From Candidatus Altimarinota bacterium (lineage in GTDB: Bacteria; Patescibacteriota; Gracilibacteria; UBA1369; LOWO2-01-FULL-3), in contig JALNWA010000001.1 in the NCBI GenBank assembly GCA_023231115.1, positions 186,001-250,000 on the forward strand: a stretch of 64,000 bases of DNA, written 5' to 3'. Positions within the stretch are counted from its first letter, which is position 1, and the number at the start of each line of letters is the position of its first letter. The notes under the pieces were generated by a model that saw nothing but the letters and a program-made list of their open reading frames with translations, did no database searches and had not been told where the DNA came from. Made by a program: the position numbers and the translations under genes. Positions 24,701 to 33,824 of this stretch are shown piece after piece.

Positions 24701-26279
24701 ACAAAGAGGCGGAAACAAGATGAGAATCATAATTTATCGCAAATACTGTATTAAAGAGAAATGCTACATTAGCCCTGTTGGCAACTAAAGTCTCCTCATC
24801 GGTAGGCATTCTTCTATTTTCATTTAAAAAATCTCTTTTAAAACTTTCAACAAAAAGTTCTTGTTGTTTTGCGGACGCGAGATATCCTCTAAGTTGTTTT
24901 GCCGTATCATTTTCGGCTTTTTGCCTGCATGATGTTTTTTCTTCGTCGGTCAATTTATCTTTTGCTTTCAAAAGATGAGTCTCTATTAATCTTGACATTG
25001 TAACCCTTGACTCAACAAAATTTCCTTCTTCTCTTTGAAGAACGGAGATTGCAAATCCGGCTTGTCTTAGACGATTCGTGGACATCGCAGATTTGTTGTG
25101 AAGCATAATTGAGAGTTCATCCAAATAAGGAATCTCTTTTTCCTTCTCAATATATTTACCGATAAATTTGATAGATTCTGAGAAAAGACTTGCAAGTGCA
25201 CTATTACTTTTAGATTCTTCTATCAAAGCATTTTCCAAATCAAAAGGAGTTTTTCCTTTAGCATCAGTTTTATAATAATTTAACAAAACAGCTTGAACAT
25301 CAGCTAAACTTGCTTTTGCGGCATTTAGTTTTTCTGAAGGCATGGAAAGCTCTGCAATTTTAGAAAGAAGAGAAAGTTTTCCAATTTGGGTTTTTGCAAT
25401 TTCAGAAAGATTTTCCAATCTTTCATCGAGAGCCTCATTTCTAGCAACTTTAGAACCTTTTCTTTTCTTGCCTTCCAATTTTTCACCTGTTTTTTCAGCG
25501 GCAAAATATCTTTGTTGATCCAAAACACCTGGAATTTGATTTGAAATTGATTCGCTTAATTCAAGGACTTTTCTCTTTTCAGCATCGCCTATTTCACTGT
25601 TTCCTCTAACACTTTCATAAAAATTAATTACGAAATTTGCTTTGATTTTTTTATCTGCATCAGCAACTTTTTTACTTTCAGGAGCACTATCGAGAACTTG
25701 CGCTACATATTCATCAAGCCATTTATCTCTTAAATTTGAAAAAATATAATCAAAATTCTTTAGAGGGTCCTGACTGTTTTTCTTTGAAGAAATAGTTTTT
25801 CCCCATTTAGAAATCAGAGCGTTTATTGCATTCATTTTTCTGAATCCGTCTTCGCCAAGCCAACTTGCCTCTATATAATGAGCAAATCTGTAATTTTCTT
25901 TTTCTTGCGTCAAAGTAGTTATAAAAACACGGTCATCTTCACTGGTAAATTCTTTCTGATCAACGCGGTCAAAAAGTTTTTTTAAAAAATCTTTAACATA
26001 AGCCGAAGCAACAGATGTGCCATATTTTTGAGCGATAAGTACGCCCAAATTGGTAACAAAAGCATGAACGGATTTTACTTGTTCCTTTTGCCATTTATTA
26101 GGATTATTTTCGAAAAGAGCAGTAGTGGATTTTAAAATATCTTTAAAATTTTTCTCAAAATTCCTTTCAGAATCTGCTTGTAATTTATTAAGTTTATCTC
26201 CCAAGACAGAAATATTTTTATCAATATTCGAGCCGGATACTACGCTTTCCGATAATTTCAATTGTTCAGGTCTTGCCAT
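21753..26279 (-). CDS. Giant membrane protein of unknown function
   Basis: A 1508-aa protein. The N-terminal 550 residues are helical and charged, with no signal peptide. Hydrophobic segments occur at about 570-600 (ELALLYASGGMAVFVGGKAL), near 1083-1115 (SYIFGVLPTIWLILGAASLL, PIVGIVF) and near 1418-1450 (LRLALVLGGLVLADAIL). The C-terminus is a Ser/Asp run followed by a strongly basic KKKKNKRRGG stretch. Between 600 and 1080 the sequence is helical with Gly/Ala-rich amphipathic parts. No ATPase motif and no known domain are seen. It is tightly packed between the 354- and 330-aa genes (gaps of 9 and 12 nt). A membrane scaffold is the simplest reading. Confidence 0.7.
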   Translation of the reverse strand: MARPEQLKLSESVVSGSNIDKNISVLGDKLNKLQADSERNFEKNFKDILKSTTALFENNPNKWQKEQVKSVHAFVTNLGVLIAQKYGTSVASAYVKDFLKKLFDRVDQKEFTSEDDRVFITTLTQEKENYRFAHYIEASWLGEDGFRKMNAINALISKWGKTISSKKNSQDPLKNFDYIFSNLRDKWLDEYVAQVLDSAPESKKVADADKKIKANFVINFYESVRGNSEIGDAEKRKVLELSESISNQIPGVLDQQRYFAAEKTGEKLEGKKRKGSKVARNEALDERLENLSEIAKTQIGKLSLLSKIAELSMPSEKLNAAKASLADVQAVLLNYYKTDAKGKTPFDLENALIEESKSNSALASLFSESIKFIGKYIEKEKEIPYLDELSIMLHNKSAMSTNRLRQAGFAISVLQREEGNFVESRVTMSRLIETHLLKAKDKLTDEEKTSCRQKAENDTAKQLRGYLASAKQQELFVESFKRDFLNENRRMPTDEETLVANRANVAFLFNTVFAINYDSHLVSASLSSKYMTRDILSNMTPFDKEVYKKFYESVAPDGGLSDENNRTYNNIANFVGELALLYASGGMAVFVGGKALSLIGGISKATKLAQLLNKMPKALQYVRRFTVFSTEVAVEAYTFSEVHTVLGNEVFDREGKTLTELFLEGKTEEAGLKLAAEMPMFAFFKFGHIVCRYFNMTDAGKALFNYALKNPKYKNLVSEVFAAVGSKSPANALARLKNILGREGLPNEIKTVVQESVRHFDGLASKYSELIKNTALDSTSKKVAVWLLRDLQFDALAMFFGEKARSSIADGAEQAQVDANLIDQVIHAYISAGAMGGGLRLGGKLIGRLTLSMKDISYITSTVPAKIRSRVSEALRNTTMAKEGLELGNQEPVRNVSDVMSGRTTLDRFRGTPRWKQVLLEMGVAISAVLSGGKADIKPVEEIEIVAEKLPGLKELSPDSKNVVITAEGGGKVGEASPEVLQKIASTSQKDLVADARAELEQRGGRKEDIALLDAVAKVPEALGVFSPFIKFVPYFTDAGNLAWYTAVDAEGLGKFTENPKNRDALNEMAKKAGLENQVLQASFVGSYIFGVLPTIWLILGAASLLPIVGIVFKPIFSGYTKFLKAAFGFTVKQVAPLAGKAGKFILASEGAKEKITEFAPLDTILNGIGELKRVLAQSELDELDAMYKNMQKEAVKVKYGDQAKAKNLISGVIQRHAIDILAKKFPLLIAAKNAQIANPATPEADKITLRNEVKALNANVEAVEIQKWVNAKDILENRTNVVGLDFSRISALVQEKLNATNLTPTEKAQVSDYIQQLLEAFKNGDPRAVEAVWLILFKPLYDNSRIGIGATVPDRITAPAEFEIYQAKRRFRALYESIQARYDAPPADGGNKFIKAVDYLPNKIPNPTARRIASGALRLALVLGGLVLADAILEPIVDTVGGAILEGIKPDFWKEGEKAFKDAFRSGERRGGSDSDSDSGSHPKKKKNKRRGGRHSAPAEVPKIEQR

Positions 26280-26288
26280 AAAATTAAT

Positions 26289-27353
26289 TTATAAAGTTAC
26301 ATTAAGAATATCTCCGAGATTATTCGTATTGCCATTAGGTGAAGGATTCCTAGGTTTTGATTGCAAGTGAGTCAAAGGCTCAAGTTTTGAAACAGGCACG
26401 TCATAATTATTTTTATTCTCTCTTTTGAGGATATTGCTCATTCTGACATTAATCTCCGTTGTACCATAAGAAACTAAAATTCTGTCTTCTTCAGATAATC
26501 CTTCATAAGTTTTAGCCATGTAATATTCGTGTTTTTCAATTTCCTCGTTATAACGCTCTAAAGTATTTGAATACTCAATAGTATATATTTCGATATGGCG
26601 GTATAAAGCTTCCAAATTAACCAAAGTCTCGTCTTGAGGGGGAGTGAATTGCAATCTTTGTTTGTAACCTGCAACTATGTCTTTCGTAAGATTAGGGATT
26701 TCCCATTTAATGACTTTAGAAATAGATTCTTGCAAAATATGCAAACGAGATCTTAATCCCACCAATCTAGATTCCGTTTCTATTCTTCGAGGATCATCTT
26801 TTTCAAAGGCTGCCTCTTTTAGATAATTATCCAATCCAGTAATCTCCCCATTTACTTTGAAAATTTCTTCTTCAGTTTTAAATTTTTTAGCATTTATCTC
26901 ATTCAATTTTATCTCTATTTGACTGAAATTATCCACTGCGGGCCTGTAAAAATTTTCAAGCCTGTTTTTTCTGATAATCAAAGCGGCAATCTTGGAAGCA
27001 TGATCATTAATTTCATTTACACCTTTAGGATTGTCACAATTCGTTTTTTGAGGTAGGAAAAGACGCGTATTCTTGAATTCTCTAAATTCAGCTAATTCAA
27101 GAGGTTTCCCAACCATCTTATCTTTAGCTTTTGTGAGGATATTTTTCATGAATTTACTCAAACCTTCTTTTCCGGCTTTAAGAAATCCAACAGCATCTTT
27201 TGTCGTTGAAGTGGCAAGTCCGATCAATTCTGCGGCCGAAGTCATTATATCGCCGGCACCTCTGGCAATAGGTACTGCCCATCCTTCCTCAAGTTTATCA
27301 TCATATATCAATCTTTTCTCTTTGAACTGAATTTTATAAAAATCTTGCATCAT
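26289..27353 (-). CDS. Unknown coiled-coil protein in the giant operon
   Basis: A 354-aa protein. The first 100 residues contain a Gly/Ala-rich amphipathic stretch (IARGAGDIMTSAAELIGLA); residues 125-310 are long coiled coils (RLENFYRPAVDNFSQIEIKLNEI onward), with a disordered Asn/Pro tail. No signal peptide or clear membrane helix. It begins 5 nt after the stop of the 1297-aa gene and ends 9 nt before the 1508-aa gene, implying stoichiometric co-expression. It could bridge the two large membrane proteins. No family recognised. Confidence 0.6.
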   Translation of the reverse strand: MMQDFYKIQFKEKRLIYDDKLEEGWAVPIARGAGDIMTSAAELIGLATSTTKDAVGFLKAGKEGLSKFMKNILTKAKDKMVGKPLELAEFREFKNTRLFLPQKTNCDNPKGVNEINDHASKIAALIIRKNRLENFYRPAVDNFSQIEIKLNEINAKKFKTEEEIFKVNGEITGLDNYLKEAAFEKDDPRRIETESRLVGLRSRLHILQESISKVIKWEIPNLTKDIVAGYKQRLQFTPPQDETLVNLEALYRHIEIYTIEYSNTLERYNEEIEKHEYYMAKTYEGLSEEDRILVSYGTTEINVRMSNILKRENKNNYDVPVSKLEPLTHLQSKPRNPSPNGNTNNLGDILNVTL

Positions 27354-27358
27354 ATTTA

Positions 27359-30300
27359 TTAATTAAATAACCAACCTTTAAATTTGAAATAAAGATTTCT
27401 GACACTGTCCGTCAATTTGCCTTTTTTGAAGTATGTATCGATAATATTCTCGTTCAAAATAGTAGTCTCAACAATTTCAGAGATTCTTTCGTTAATCATT
27501 TTCTCTTGTTCTGATTTTGTTAGAGATCTGCCGGCAGTTATCATTTTTGCCTCAAGCTTCTCAACTTCTTCATATAGGTAACTTTTTTTGTCTTCGTTTA
27601 CCCTAATAGTGATTTGCTTTGAATCAGGAGGAACATCTACGATTTCAACTTTGTATCTCGTAGCATAATTAGTATCAATAAGTTCATCAAATTTGGCTGT
27701 AGGTTCTCCATAACCTCCATCTTTTAATTCACGCAATGATTCTTGCATTCGTGAATGGAAAAATTTGAAAGTCTCAGGTAAAGCCATTTTCTCTACGTTT
27801 TTGCCGTCACCAATCAAGCTTTTTAACTTATCAAGCTTAATGCGGTCTGCGTTATTCCCTTTTCTAACTGTAAACACAAGTGGCGCTTTCCTTGTTCTGA
27901 AAAGCATAGAAACAGGAAGTTTGCTATTTGGATTATTCAACCAAGCATCAAACTCAATATAATCACTGCTCATCTTAAGTGCTTCTTTCTCTGCAACGTG
28001 CTCGAAAGATGTTTCATATTTAGAAGGATCTGCATCATATTTCTTTCCAAATTCAGTCCATGTCATTATTTCCCAATAACTGCTTTGTACAGGGACTTCT
28101 TGAGGTAATTCACCTTCATTCATTTTTGCAAACATACCCTCCGCAACATAGTTCGCGTAAGCCGCATGTTTTTTATAAAGAGGATCGTCAACTCTACGCA
28201 TATTCCCATTTTGATCTTTGTCCAATTTAGGATTGTCCAAGTCGTGTGTATAAGAAGCATACACGCTCAAAATCTTACCTGCTCGGTCAGTTCTTTCTTT
28301 GAACAAATCATCCTTTCCATATTCCATGAAAATCTGAGTTGAGAACTGCTCATACCAAAGCCCATAAGTTTTACTCTTGATCGCAATATTTGAAACTCCG
28401 GACAAAATTTCTTGCCTGAATTCCTCAGCGGCAAAAGCTTCTCCTTTAGTCTTTTTAACATGCTCAATATTAGATAGTTTTTTACTTATTTCTTCGAGTT
28501 TGGCAACCATATCATTTATAGCTCCTTTGTTGTCCACAGCCTTCGAAGCCTTATCAAGAGTTCCGCCTTTGGCAATTTCGGCCGTCATGCCTGAAATCAA
28601 AAATTCAGCTTGTGCATCGACCATCGCTTTTGTGTAATTTTTTGGAATAGATCCCGTAAATTGATCCAAAGAAAATCCCCTCCACCACTTATGAGAAGTG
28701 GCTCCTTTCCACCAATTTGGAACATTCTGAAACAAATTTACCATGTATTCTTCAGGTACTCCGTACAAAATTTTAGTAAATTTCTCAGTAGCTTCCTTTA
28801 AATCTTTATTTTCTTTTACAGCATTCTCTGCAATTTCCCTCAAGAATGGATAATTGCTTTCGCTGAATATTTTCTTTTCTTCACCCTTTGCAAGAACGTA
28901 TTTACCTGTTTTTGCATCAAGTTTAAATCTAATTTCGACCTTATTATCTCCGGCAATGACTGTAAATGATTTTTCAGGATCATTATTTTGGCCTTTAAAT
29001 TCAAGTTTCTTCGCCTTATATAAGAAGAAGAAAGGACTCATGTCAGCCTGCTGACCAAGTCCAGCCATTACAAGATTTCCATAAAGTTTTTTTGTATCTC
29101 CGCTACTATCAAGATTAAGAAGAAGTTCACCGTTTTCCTCATATACCTCTACAGTCGAACCATCTTTTGAAACTTTCAAAAACACCTTCATTGTCTTAGC
29201 TGTGCCAAGTAAAGAATTTGGCATAACTTTTAAATCTGTAACAAATTTTCCATCCTTATATGTAATGTCTCCCAATTTCAAATCTTTTGAAGCGGATTTG
29301 TTTACCTCAACAACAACATCTTTAAATTTACCTATTATAGATTGTTTCAATTTATCAGCTTGATCGTTTGCATTCCCTTCAAAAGGAATTTCAGTCAAAG
29401 CTTGAGTCAAAGCATCAGGACTTCCTTTTGCCTTTTCATAATCATAAAGAGAAAAAACTGTATATTTTTTAGTTGTGCTGTCTTCTCTTATCACAACAGG
29501 GAAATCCATTACTTGAGCCTTATAAACCCCCGGAGCAATAGGTGTATGTGTCGCATCAAATCCCATGCCTTTATCTTTGAATACTTCTTCAAATCTCTTT
29601 CTCATTCTATAAGAAGCAAAGTTTAAACCAAGTGCTTCTCCAAGCTTTCCGCCTGAAAGAATTCCTCTCTCTCTTCCGGCAACAGATTCAAATGCCATCG
29701 CGAATTTCATCAATGTCGCGTCCTTAAGAGAAGGAGTTTTATTTAGAGCTTCTTCAAGAGTAAGTCCGTTATTTTTTGGCTTAATGTGCATATCATAAGA
29801 ATCTCTTACAACTTTCGCTATAAGATATATTTGTTGTCCGACTCGTTTATATTCTTGTTCTTTAGAAGTAAGTGCTCCTGTTTTATGAAGAACAGAAGGG
29901 GACATTCCTCTAAATTGATCTCCGAAAGGACTTGGAATAAGCGCATTTGGATCTATAAAATCGATGCCTTTCTCATTTGTCTCATTAAATAAAGAGTTCA
30001 AATCTAAAACATTTGTATAAGCAAGGTCTCTTAAGACTGCGCCATCCATTTTTTCAGATCCGGCAACATTTAAATTGTAGAATTTCTCAAGAGGACTTCC
30101 TCTTACTTCAGCGTCGGTTCCCTTAAATCCAAGCGCTTTAAGAGGATCATATCCTGCATTTTTTGCAAACATATTTGCAACATACAAGAATGACGCCGCA
30201 TAAATTCCAGTTTTTGCAAACTCAGGAGTTTTTTCCCATATTTTCATAGCGCCTTTGTATGCGACATAAACACCAACGACATAGACAAGGGCTGTACCCC

Positions 30301-31252
30301 AATCTTTTTGTCTTATGGCATCTTGGAATTTTTTTACATTATCAGTCACAAATTTTATACCGGTAGCGGCAATTTTATCTTGCCCTTTTTCTTGCTGCAT
30401 TTCAGTAGTTTGCTGTTCGAACATATCCTGTACTTTCATGCGCTCTTTAATTGCCATAAAGAAGCTCACAGCCTTTTGAATTCCGGGATTTGCAATCTTG
30501 TTTTTGTTTGCCTCCGGAGCTAAATATATTTTTTTCTTTTCATCAACAGATGAATAGCTGTTTCCGTCTTCCGGTTTTATTTCACCGAATTCCTTCGGAT
30601 CCGAAAGTTTTTCAAGTTGTTCAAAAATATTTTTGAAAAAAGGATCAGGATTTTCTTTGTTATAAATTTCCAATTTTGCCCAATGATCTTTTACAACATC
30701 AAGTCCGGATTTTGAAGTAATATCCCAAGTTTCAGCGTTGATTGAATGTTTATCTCGCAAAACCGCTAAGTTTGTATTCCCAAGCCCTCCTACAAGTCCT
30801 TCAAAAAATTTCTTTTGACCGGCATCAAGGTCTGATTTCAAGGCTTCCATGTCTTCTTTTGTCTTTTTTTGTTCAGCCTGTTTATCTTTTTCAAATTGAG
30901 CATCACTCTCAAGTTTTTCGCTTTTTAAATCGATTTTTTTCTTCTGTAATTCTTGAACTTCCTTTTCCAAAGTCGCAATAGCTTCATCTTGTAATCGTAG
31001 TTTCTCTTTATCGGTTTCTTTAGGCGCCGCCTTAAGCTCGGCCAAATTTTTTTCTTTTGCATCAATGTCATCCAAATCTTTTTGGATTTCATCAGGCTTT
31101 CTGAGTTTCTTCTCAGGAACAGGCTCAGGTGCAGAAGTAATACCTGCTTTTTCCGCAGGTGCATCGCCTGGATTTGCCATCAGCACCCTATTCTCTTTTA
31201 CAAGATTAAAAGGGAATTTTAGGCGTAGAATAAAGTTTTTTGCGTTTTCCAT
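27359..31252 (-). CDS. Giant unknown protein with two membrane helices, first gene of the operon
   Basis: A 1297-aa protein. The start at 31252 is supported by a promoter at 31281-31309 and an A-rich leader (AAACAAAAACAA); an internal MANPGDAP at 31180 is an alternative because a similar MANP start opens the 12400 gene. Residues 50-150 are a charged coiled coil; two hydrophobic helices lie near 317-338 (TALVYVVGVYVAYKGAM) and 345-362 (GIYAASFLYVANMFA). The remaining 900 residues are mixed alpha/beta and soluble-looking. No enzymatic signature. The protein probably straddles the membrane with a large domain on one side. Confidence 0.65.
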   Translation of the reverse strand: MENAKNFILRLKFPFNLVKENRVLMANPGDAPAEKAGITSAPEPVPEKKLRKPDEIQKDLDDIDAKEKNLAELKAAPKETDKEKLRLQDEAIATLEKEVQELQKKKIDLKSEKLESDAQFEKDKQAEQKKTKEDMEALKSDLDAGQKKFFEGLVGGLGNTNLAVLRDKHSINAETWDITSKSGLDVVKDHWAKLEIYNKENPDPFFKNIFEQLEKLSDPKEFGEIKPEDGNSYSSVDEKKKIYLAPEANKNKIANPGIQKAVSFFMAIKERMKVQDMFEQQTTEMQQEKGQDKIAATGIKFVTDNVKKFQDAIRQKDWGTALVYVVGVYVAYKGAMKIWEKTPEFAKTGIYAASFLYVANMFAKNAGYDPLKALGFKGTDAEVRGSPLEKFYNLNVAGSEKMDGAVLRDLAYTNVLDLNSLFNETNEKGIDFIDPNALIPSPFGDQFRGMSPSVLHKTGALTSKEQEYKRVGQQIYLIAKVVRDSYDMHIKPKNNGLTLEEALNKTPSLKDATLMKFAMAFESVAGRERGILSGGKLGEALGLNFASYRMRKRFEEVFKDKGMGFDATHTPIAPGVYKAQVMDFPVVIREDSTTKKYTVFSLYDYEKAKGSPDALTQALTEIPFEGNANDQADKLKQSIIGKFKDVVVEVNKSASKDLKLGDITYKDGKFVTDLKVMPNSLLGTAKTMKVFLKVSKDGSTVEVYEENGELLLNLDSSGDTKKLYGNLVMAGLGQQADMSPFFFLYKAKKLEFKGQNNDPEKSFTVIAGDNKVEIRFKLDAKTGKYVLAKGEEKKIFSESNYPFLREIAENAVKENKDLKEATEKFTKILYGVPEEYMVNLFQNVPNWWKGATSHKWWRGFSLDQFTGSIPKNYTKAMVDAQAEFLISGMTAEIAKGGTLDKASKAVDNKGAINDMVAKLEEISKKLSNIEHVKKTKGEAFAAEEFRQEILSGVSNIAIKSKTYGLWYEQFSTQIFMEYGKDDLFKERTDRAGKILSVYASYTHDLDNPKLDKDQNGNMRRVDDPLYKKHAAYANYVAEGMFAKMNEGELPQEVPVQSSYWEIMTWTEFGKKYDADPSKYETSFEHVAEKEALKMSSDYIEFDAWLNNPNSKLPVSMLFRTRKAPLVFTVRKGNNADRIKLDKLKSLIGDGKNVEKMALPETFKFFHSRMQESLRELKDGGYGEPTAKFDELIDTNYATRYKVEIVDVPPDSKQITIRVNEDKKSYLYEEVEKLEAKMITAGRSLTKSEQEKMINERISEIVETTILNENIIDTYFKKGKLTDSVRNLYFKFKGWLFN

Positions 31253-31280
31253 TTGTTTTTGTTTTTTTGAATATCAAATA

Positions 31281-31309
31281 AGTATACCAAAAAATCTTCA
31301 GTTTTACAA
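31281..31309 (-). promoter_or_regulatory. Promoter of the 31.3-20.5 kb operon
   Basis: On the minus strand TTGTAA (31304-31309), 17 bp, TATACT (31281-31286). The start near 31274 is about 22 nt before ATG 31252. It overlaps the divergent tig promoter. Confidence 0.65.
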
Positions 31310-31330
31310 TACGAAAAACAATGGTAGAAT
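31303..31330 (+). promoter_or_regulatory. Promoter of tig
   Basis: TTTACA (31303-31308), 16 bp, TAGAAT (31325-31330). The -35 elements of the two divergent promoters share bases, so the units may compete for polymerase. Confidence 0.55.
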
Positions 31331-31358
31331 ATATCCACGTAAATTTAAAAAAATCACA

Positions 31359-32627
31359 ATGGACTACAAAATTAAAAAATTACCAAAGTCAGAAGTTGAA
31401 ATAGAAATTACTGTTTCGGAAGAAGATATCGAAAAATATTATAAAAAAGCCTCTGAAGAACTTTCAAAAGAAGTGAATGTAAAAGGGTTTCGACCGGGAC
31501 ACATACCGCAAGATGTACTTGAGGCAAATTTGGACAAAAAATACATAATGGCCCATGCGCAAGAAATGGCTATCCAAAGGTCATACGCCGATGCTGTCAT
31601 CAAAGAAAAAGTACAGGTTGTCGCTCGTCCAAAAATTGAAATAAAAAGCGAAAACCCTTTTTCTTACGTGGCGGTTGTTGCGGTTTTGCCGGAAGTTGAG
31701 ATCAAAGATTACAAATCAATCAAAGTAAAAAGAGAAGAAGTGAAAGTCACAGAAAAAGATCTTGAAGAAGTTATGACCGATTTAAAGAAATATTCAACGA
31801 CATACAAAGACACAGATGCAGAAGCCAAAAAAGGGGATAGAATGGAAGTTGATTTTGAGGGTTTTGACGAAGAAGGAAAATCGCTCGAAAACACAAAGAG
31901 CTCAAGTCATCCTGTGATTTTGGGAGAAAATTCCTTAATTCCAGGGTTTGAAGAAGAACTTGTCGGACTTAAAAAAGGCGACAAAAAAGAATTTGATCTG
32001 AAATTTCCAAAAGATTATCCAAAAAAAGATTTTCAAGGCAAAAAAGTGCATTTCAAAGTCGAGGCAAAAAGACTTGAAAATGCAATTGAGCCCGAGGTAA
32101 ACGAAGAATTTATTGAAAAGATGACAGGCAAAAAAGGATCAGTTGAAGAATTCAAAAAAGAAATTGAAAAAAACGTAAAAGACAGAAAAGAAAAAGAGGC
32201 AAAACAAAAAGTTGAAAACGAGTATCTTGAGGAGCTTTTAAAGAAAACAAAAGTTGAAATTCCTACAGCGTTAATAGAGGAAGAAATTGATTTTATGCTT
32301 CACGATATCGCAGACGACATGGGCTCAAAAGGAATAGAGTTCGAAAAATACTTGGAAAAAGCAAAAATCAAGATTGAGGAACTAAGAGAAAAATACCTGC
32401 CAGAAGCCGAAAAACGCGTAAAAATGAGGCTTGCACTACAACAATTAATCAAAGAAGAAAATGCGGCTCCTTCAGAAGAAGAAATTTTAGCTGAATTTGA
32501 AAAAATAAAATCTTTCTACCCTGAAAAAGAAGCGGCAAAAATCACGGAAGATTTTGAAAAAGGAGAATTACGCGCCCAAATCACAAATAGACTTGCGATT
32601 CGTAAGCTATTTGACAAAGTCCTATAA
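31359..32627 (+). CDS. tig: Trigger factor
   Basis: A 422-aa ribosome-associated chaperone and peptidyl-prolyl isomerase. The N-terminal ribosome-binding domain contains the conserved GFRPGHIP loop (the GFRxGxxP signature); residues about 150-245 are the FKBP-type PPIase domain (KKGDRMEVDFEGF, ILGENSLIPGFEEELVGLKKGD); the rest is the helical arm domain. The start is ATG 31359 after the predicted promoter; the longer frame upstream is antisense to the operon gene. Length is normal. Confidence 0.95.
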   Translation: MDYKIKKLPKSEVEIEITVSEEDIEKYYKKASEELSKEVNVKGFRPGHIPQDVLEANLDKKYIMAHAQEMAIQRSYADAVIKEKVQVVARPKIEIKSENPFSYVAVVAVLPEVEIKDYKSIKVKREEVKVTEKDLEEVMTDLKKYSTTYKDTDAEAKKGDRMEVDFEGFDEEGKSLENTKSSSHPVILGENSLIPGFEEELVGLKKGDKKEFDLKFPKDYPKKDFQGKKVHFKVEAKRLENAIEPEVNEEFIEKMTGKKGSVEEFKKEIEKNVKDRKEKEAKQKVENEYLEELLKKTKVEIPTALIEEEIDFMLHDIADDMGSKGIEFEKYLEKAKIKIEELREKYLPEAEKRVKMRLALQQLIKEENAAPSEEEILAEFEKIKSFYPEKEAAKITEDFEKGELRAQITNRLAIRKLFDKVL

Positions 32628-32728
32628 ATTCTTTGTTGACAAAAACAGGCTGTTTGTATAAAAAAATGTTGCAAGTTGTTTAAAAAAATTATACACTCCA
32701 GTCGAAAAGGGCATAAAACTAGGGCAAA

Positions 32729-33280
32729 ATGTTAAAAAGACTTTTTACGTCAAACACGCGTATTAAGCTTCTAACCGTCTTTCTGATGAATCCTGAAGAG
32801 GAATATTTTATCAGGGAGTTAACAAGGAAGCTTAATGAACAAATAAATTCCATTCGTCGTGAATTGGACAACCTTAAACGTGCCGGACTTCTCAAGACTA
32901 AAACGAAAAATCGAAAGAAGTATTATGTCGTGAACAAAGAATTTATTTTATATGAAGATTTAAGAAACATAATAATCAAAGCTCTTTCTTCCGAAAATAC
33001 GATTGCAAAAGATATTGAAAAAATCGGAGATGTTAAGCTTTTAGTACTTTCCGGACAATTTATCGATATGCCGACAAAATCAGTAGATATGCTGGTGGTT
33101 GGGGATTTGGACAAAAATACACTTACAAATTATCTAAATAATGAAGTTCGCACAAAACATCCTGTAAAATTTGCTCTTATGAGCGAAAATGACTACAAAT
33201 ACAGGATAAATTGTAACGATAAATTTATATTGGACCTGCTTAACGACGAGAATAATCAAACGCCGATCAATAAAGTCTAA
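32729..33280 (+). CDS. Winged-helix transcriptional regulator with NTase-like C-terminal domain
   Basis: A 183-aa protein. Residues 1-70 are a winged HTH (RIKLLTVFLMNPEEEYFIRELTRKL, then the recognition helix with SIRRELDNLKRAGLL and a basic wing KTKNRKKYYVV). Residues 95-170 look like the minimal nucleotidyltransferase-like fold often attached to such HTHs (VKLLVLSGQF, VDMLVVGDLD), but the catalytic GS...D-x-D pair is not evident, so it is probably a ligand or protein-binding relic. An AGGG precedes the ATG by 4 nt. Target genes are unknown. Confidence 0.7.
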   Translation: MLKRLFTSNTRIKLLTVFLMNPEEEYFIRELTRKLNEQINSIRRELDNLKRAGLLKTKTKNRKKYYVVNKEFILYEDLRNIIIKALSSENTIAKDIEKIGDVKLLVLSGQFIDMPTKSVDMLVVGDLDKNTLTNYLNNEVRTKHPVKFALMSENDYKYRINCNDKFILDLLNDENNQTPINKV

Positions 33281-33287
33281 AATTCTC

Positions 33288-33316
33288 TTGATTTAAGCCC
33301 AAACCTTCTATATATT
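33288..33316 (+). promoter_or_regulatory. Promoter of the rplS-rnhB-csaB operon
   Basis: TTGATT (33288-33293), 17 bp, TATATT (33311-33316). The leader to ATG 33341 is about 18 nt. Confidence 0.6.
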
Positions 33317-33340
33317 TTCTACGCTTTTAATTCAAATATC

Positions 33341-33814
33341 ATGAACATCGCAGAGGAACTAAAAAATATCGGTATGACAGGCAAAAAAATCCCTGAAATA
33401 CAAGCTGGAGACACAGTAAAAGTCTATCAGAAAATAAAAGAAGGAGACAAAGAGCGTATACAGGCCTTTGAAGGGCTTGTAATAGCTGTTGGAAGCGGTT
33501 TTGGAGTAAACAAAACAATTACTGTTAGAAAAATTGTTGAAGGTGTAGGAGTTGAAAAAGTAATTCCTGTATATTCACCAAATGTTGAAAAAATCGAAGT
33601 TAAAAAGAAATCAAAAGTACGAAGAGCAAAATTGTATTACATGAGAAAGAGAACAGGAAAATCAGCAAGACTTAAAGAAACATTGGTTAGCGACAAAGAA
33701 TTCGAAAAAGCGGTGGAGGAATTAGCTGTTCAAAAAGCCAAAGAAGAAGCACAAAAGGCTAAAGAACAAGGTCCAGATGCAGTTGAAGAAGTTTCCACAG
33801 AAGAACAAGCATAA
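33341..33814 (+). CDS. rplS: 50S ribosomal protein bL19
   Basis: A 157-aa protein. The core 1-115 carries the family blocks ([68 protein letters not shown]). bL19 forms an intersubunit bridge near the 30S-50S interface. About 40 extra C-terminal residues are Lys/Glu/Ala-rich and lineage-specific, longer than the usual 115-120 aa. First gene of an operon with rnhB, whose ATG is 10 nt downstream. Confidence 0.95.
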   Translation: MNIAEELKNIGMTGKKIPEIQAGDTVKVYQKIKEGDKERIQAFEGLVIAVGSGFGVNKTITVRKIVEGVGVEKVIPVYSPNVEKIEVKKKSKVRRAKLYYMRKRTGKSARLKETLVSDKEFEKAVEELAVQKAKEEAQKAKEQGPDAVEEVSTEEQA

Positions 33815-33824
33815 ACATCAAAAG

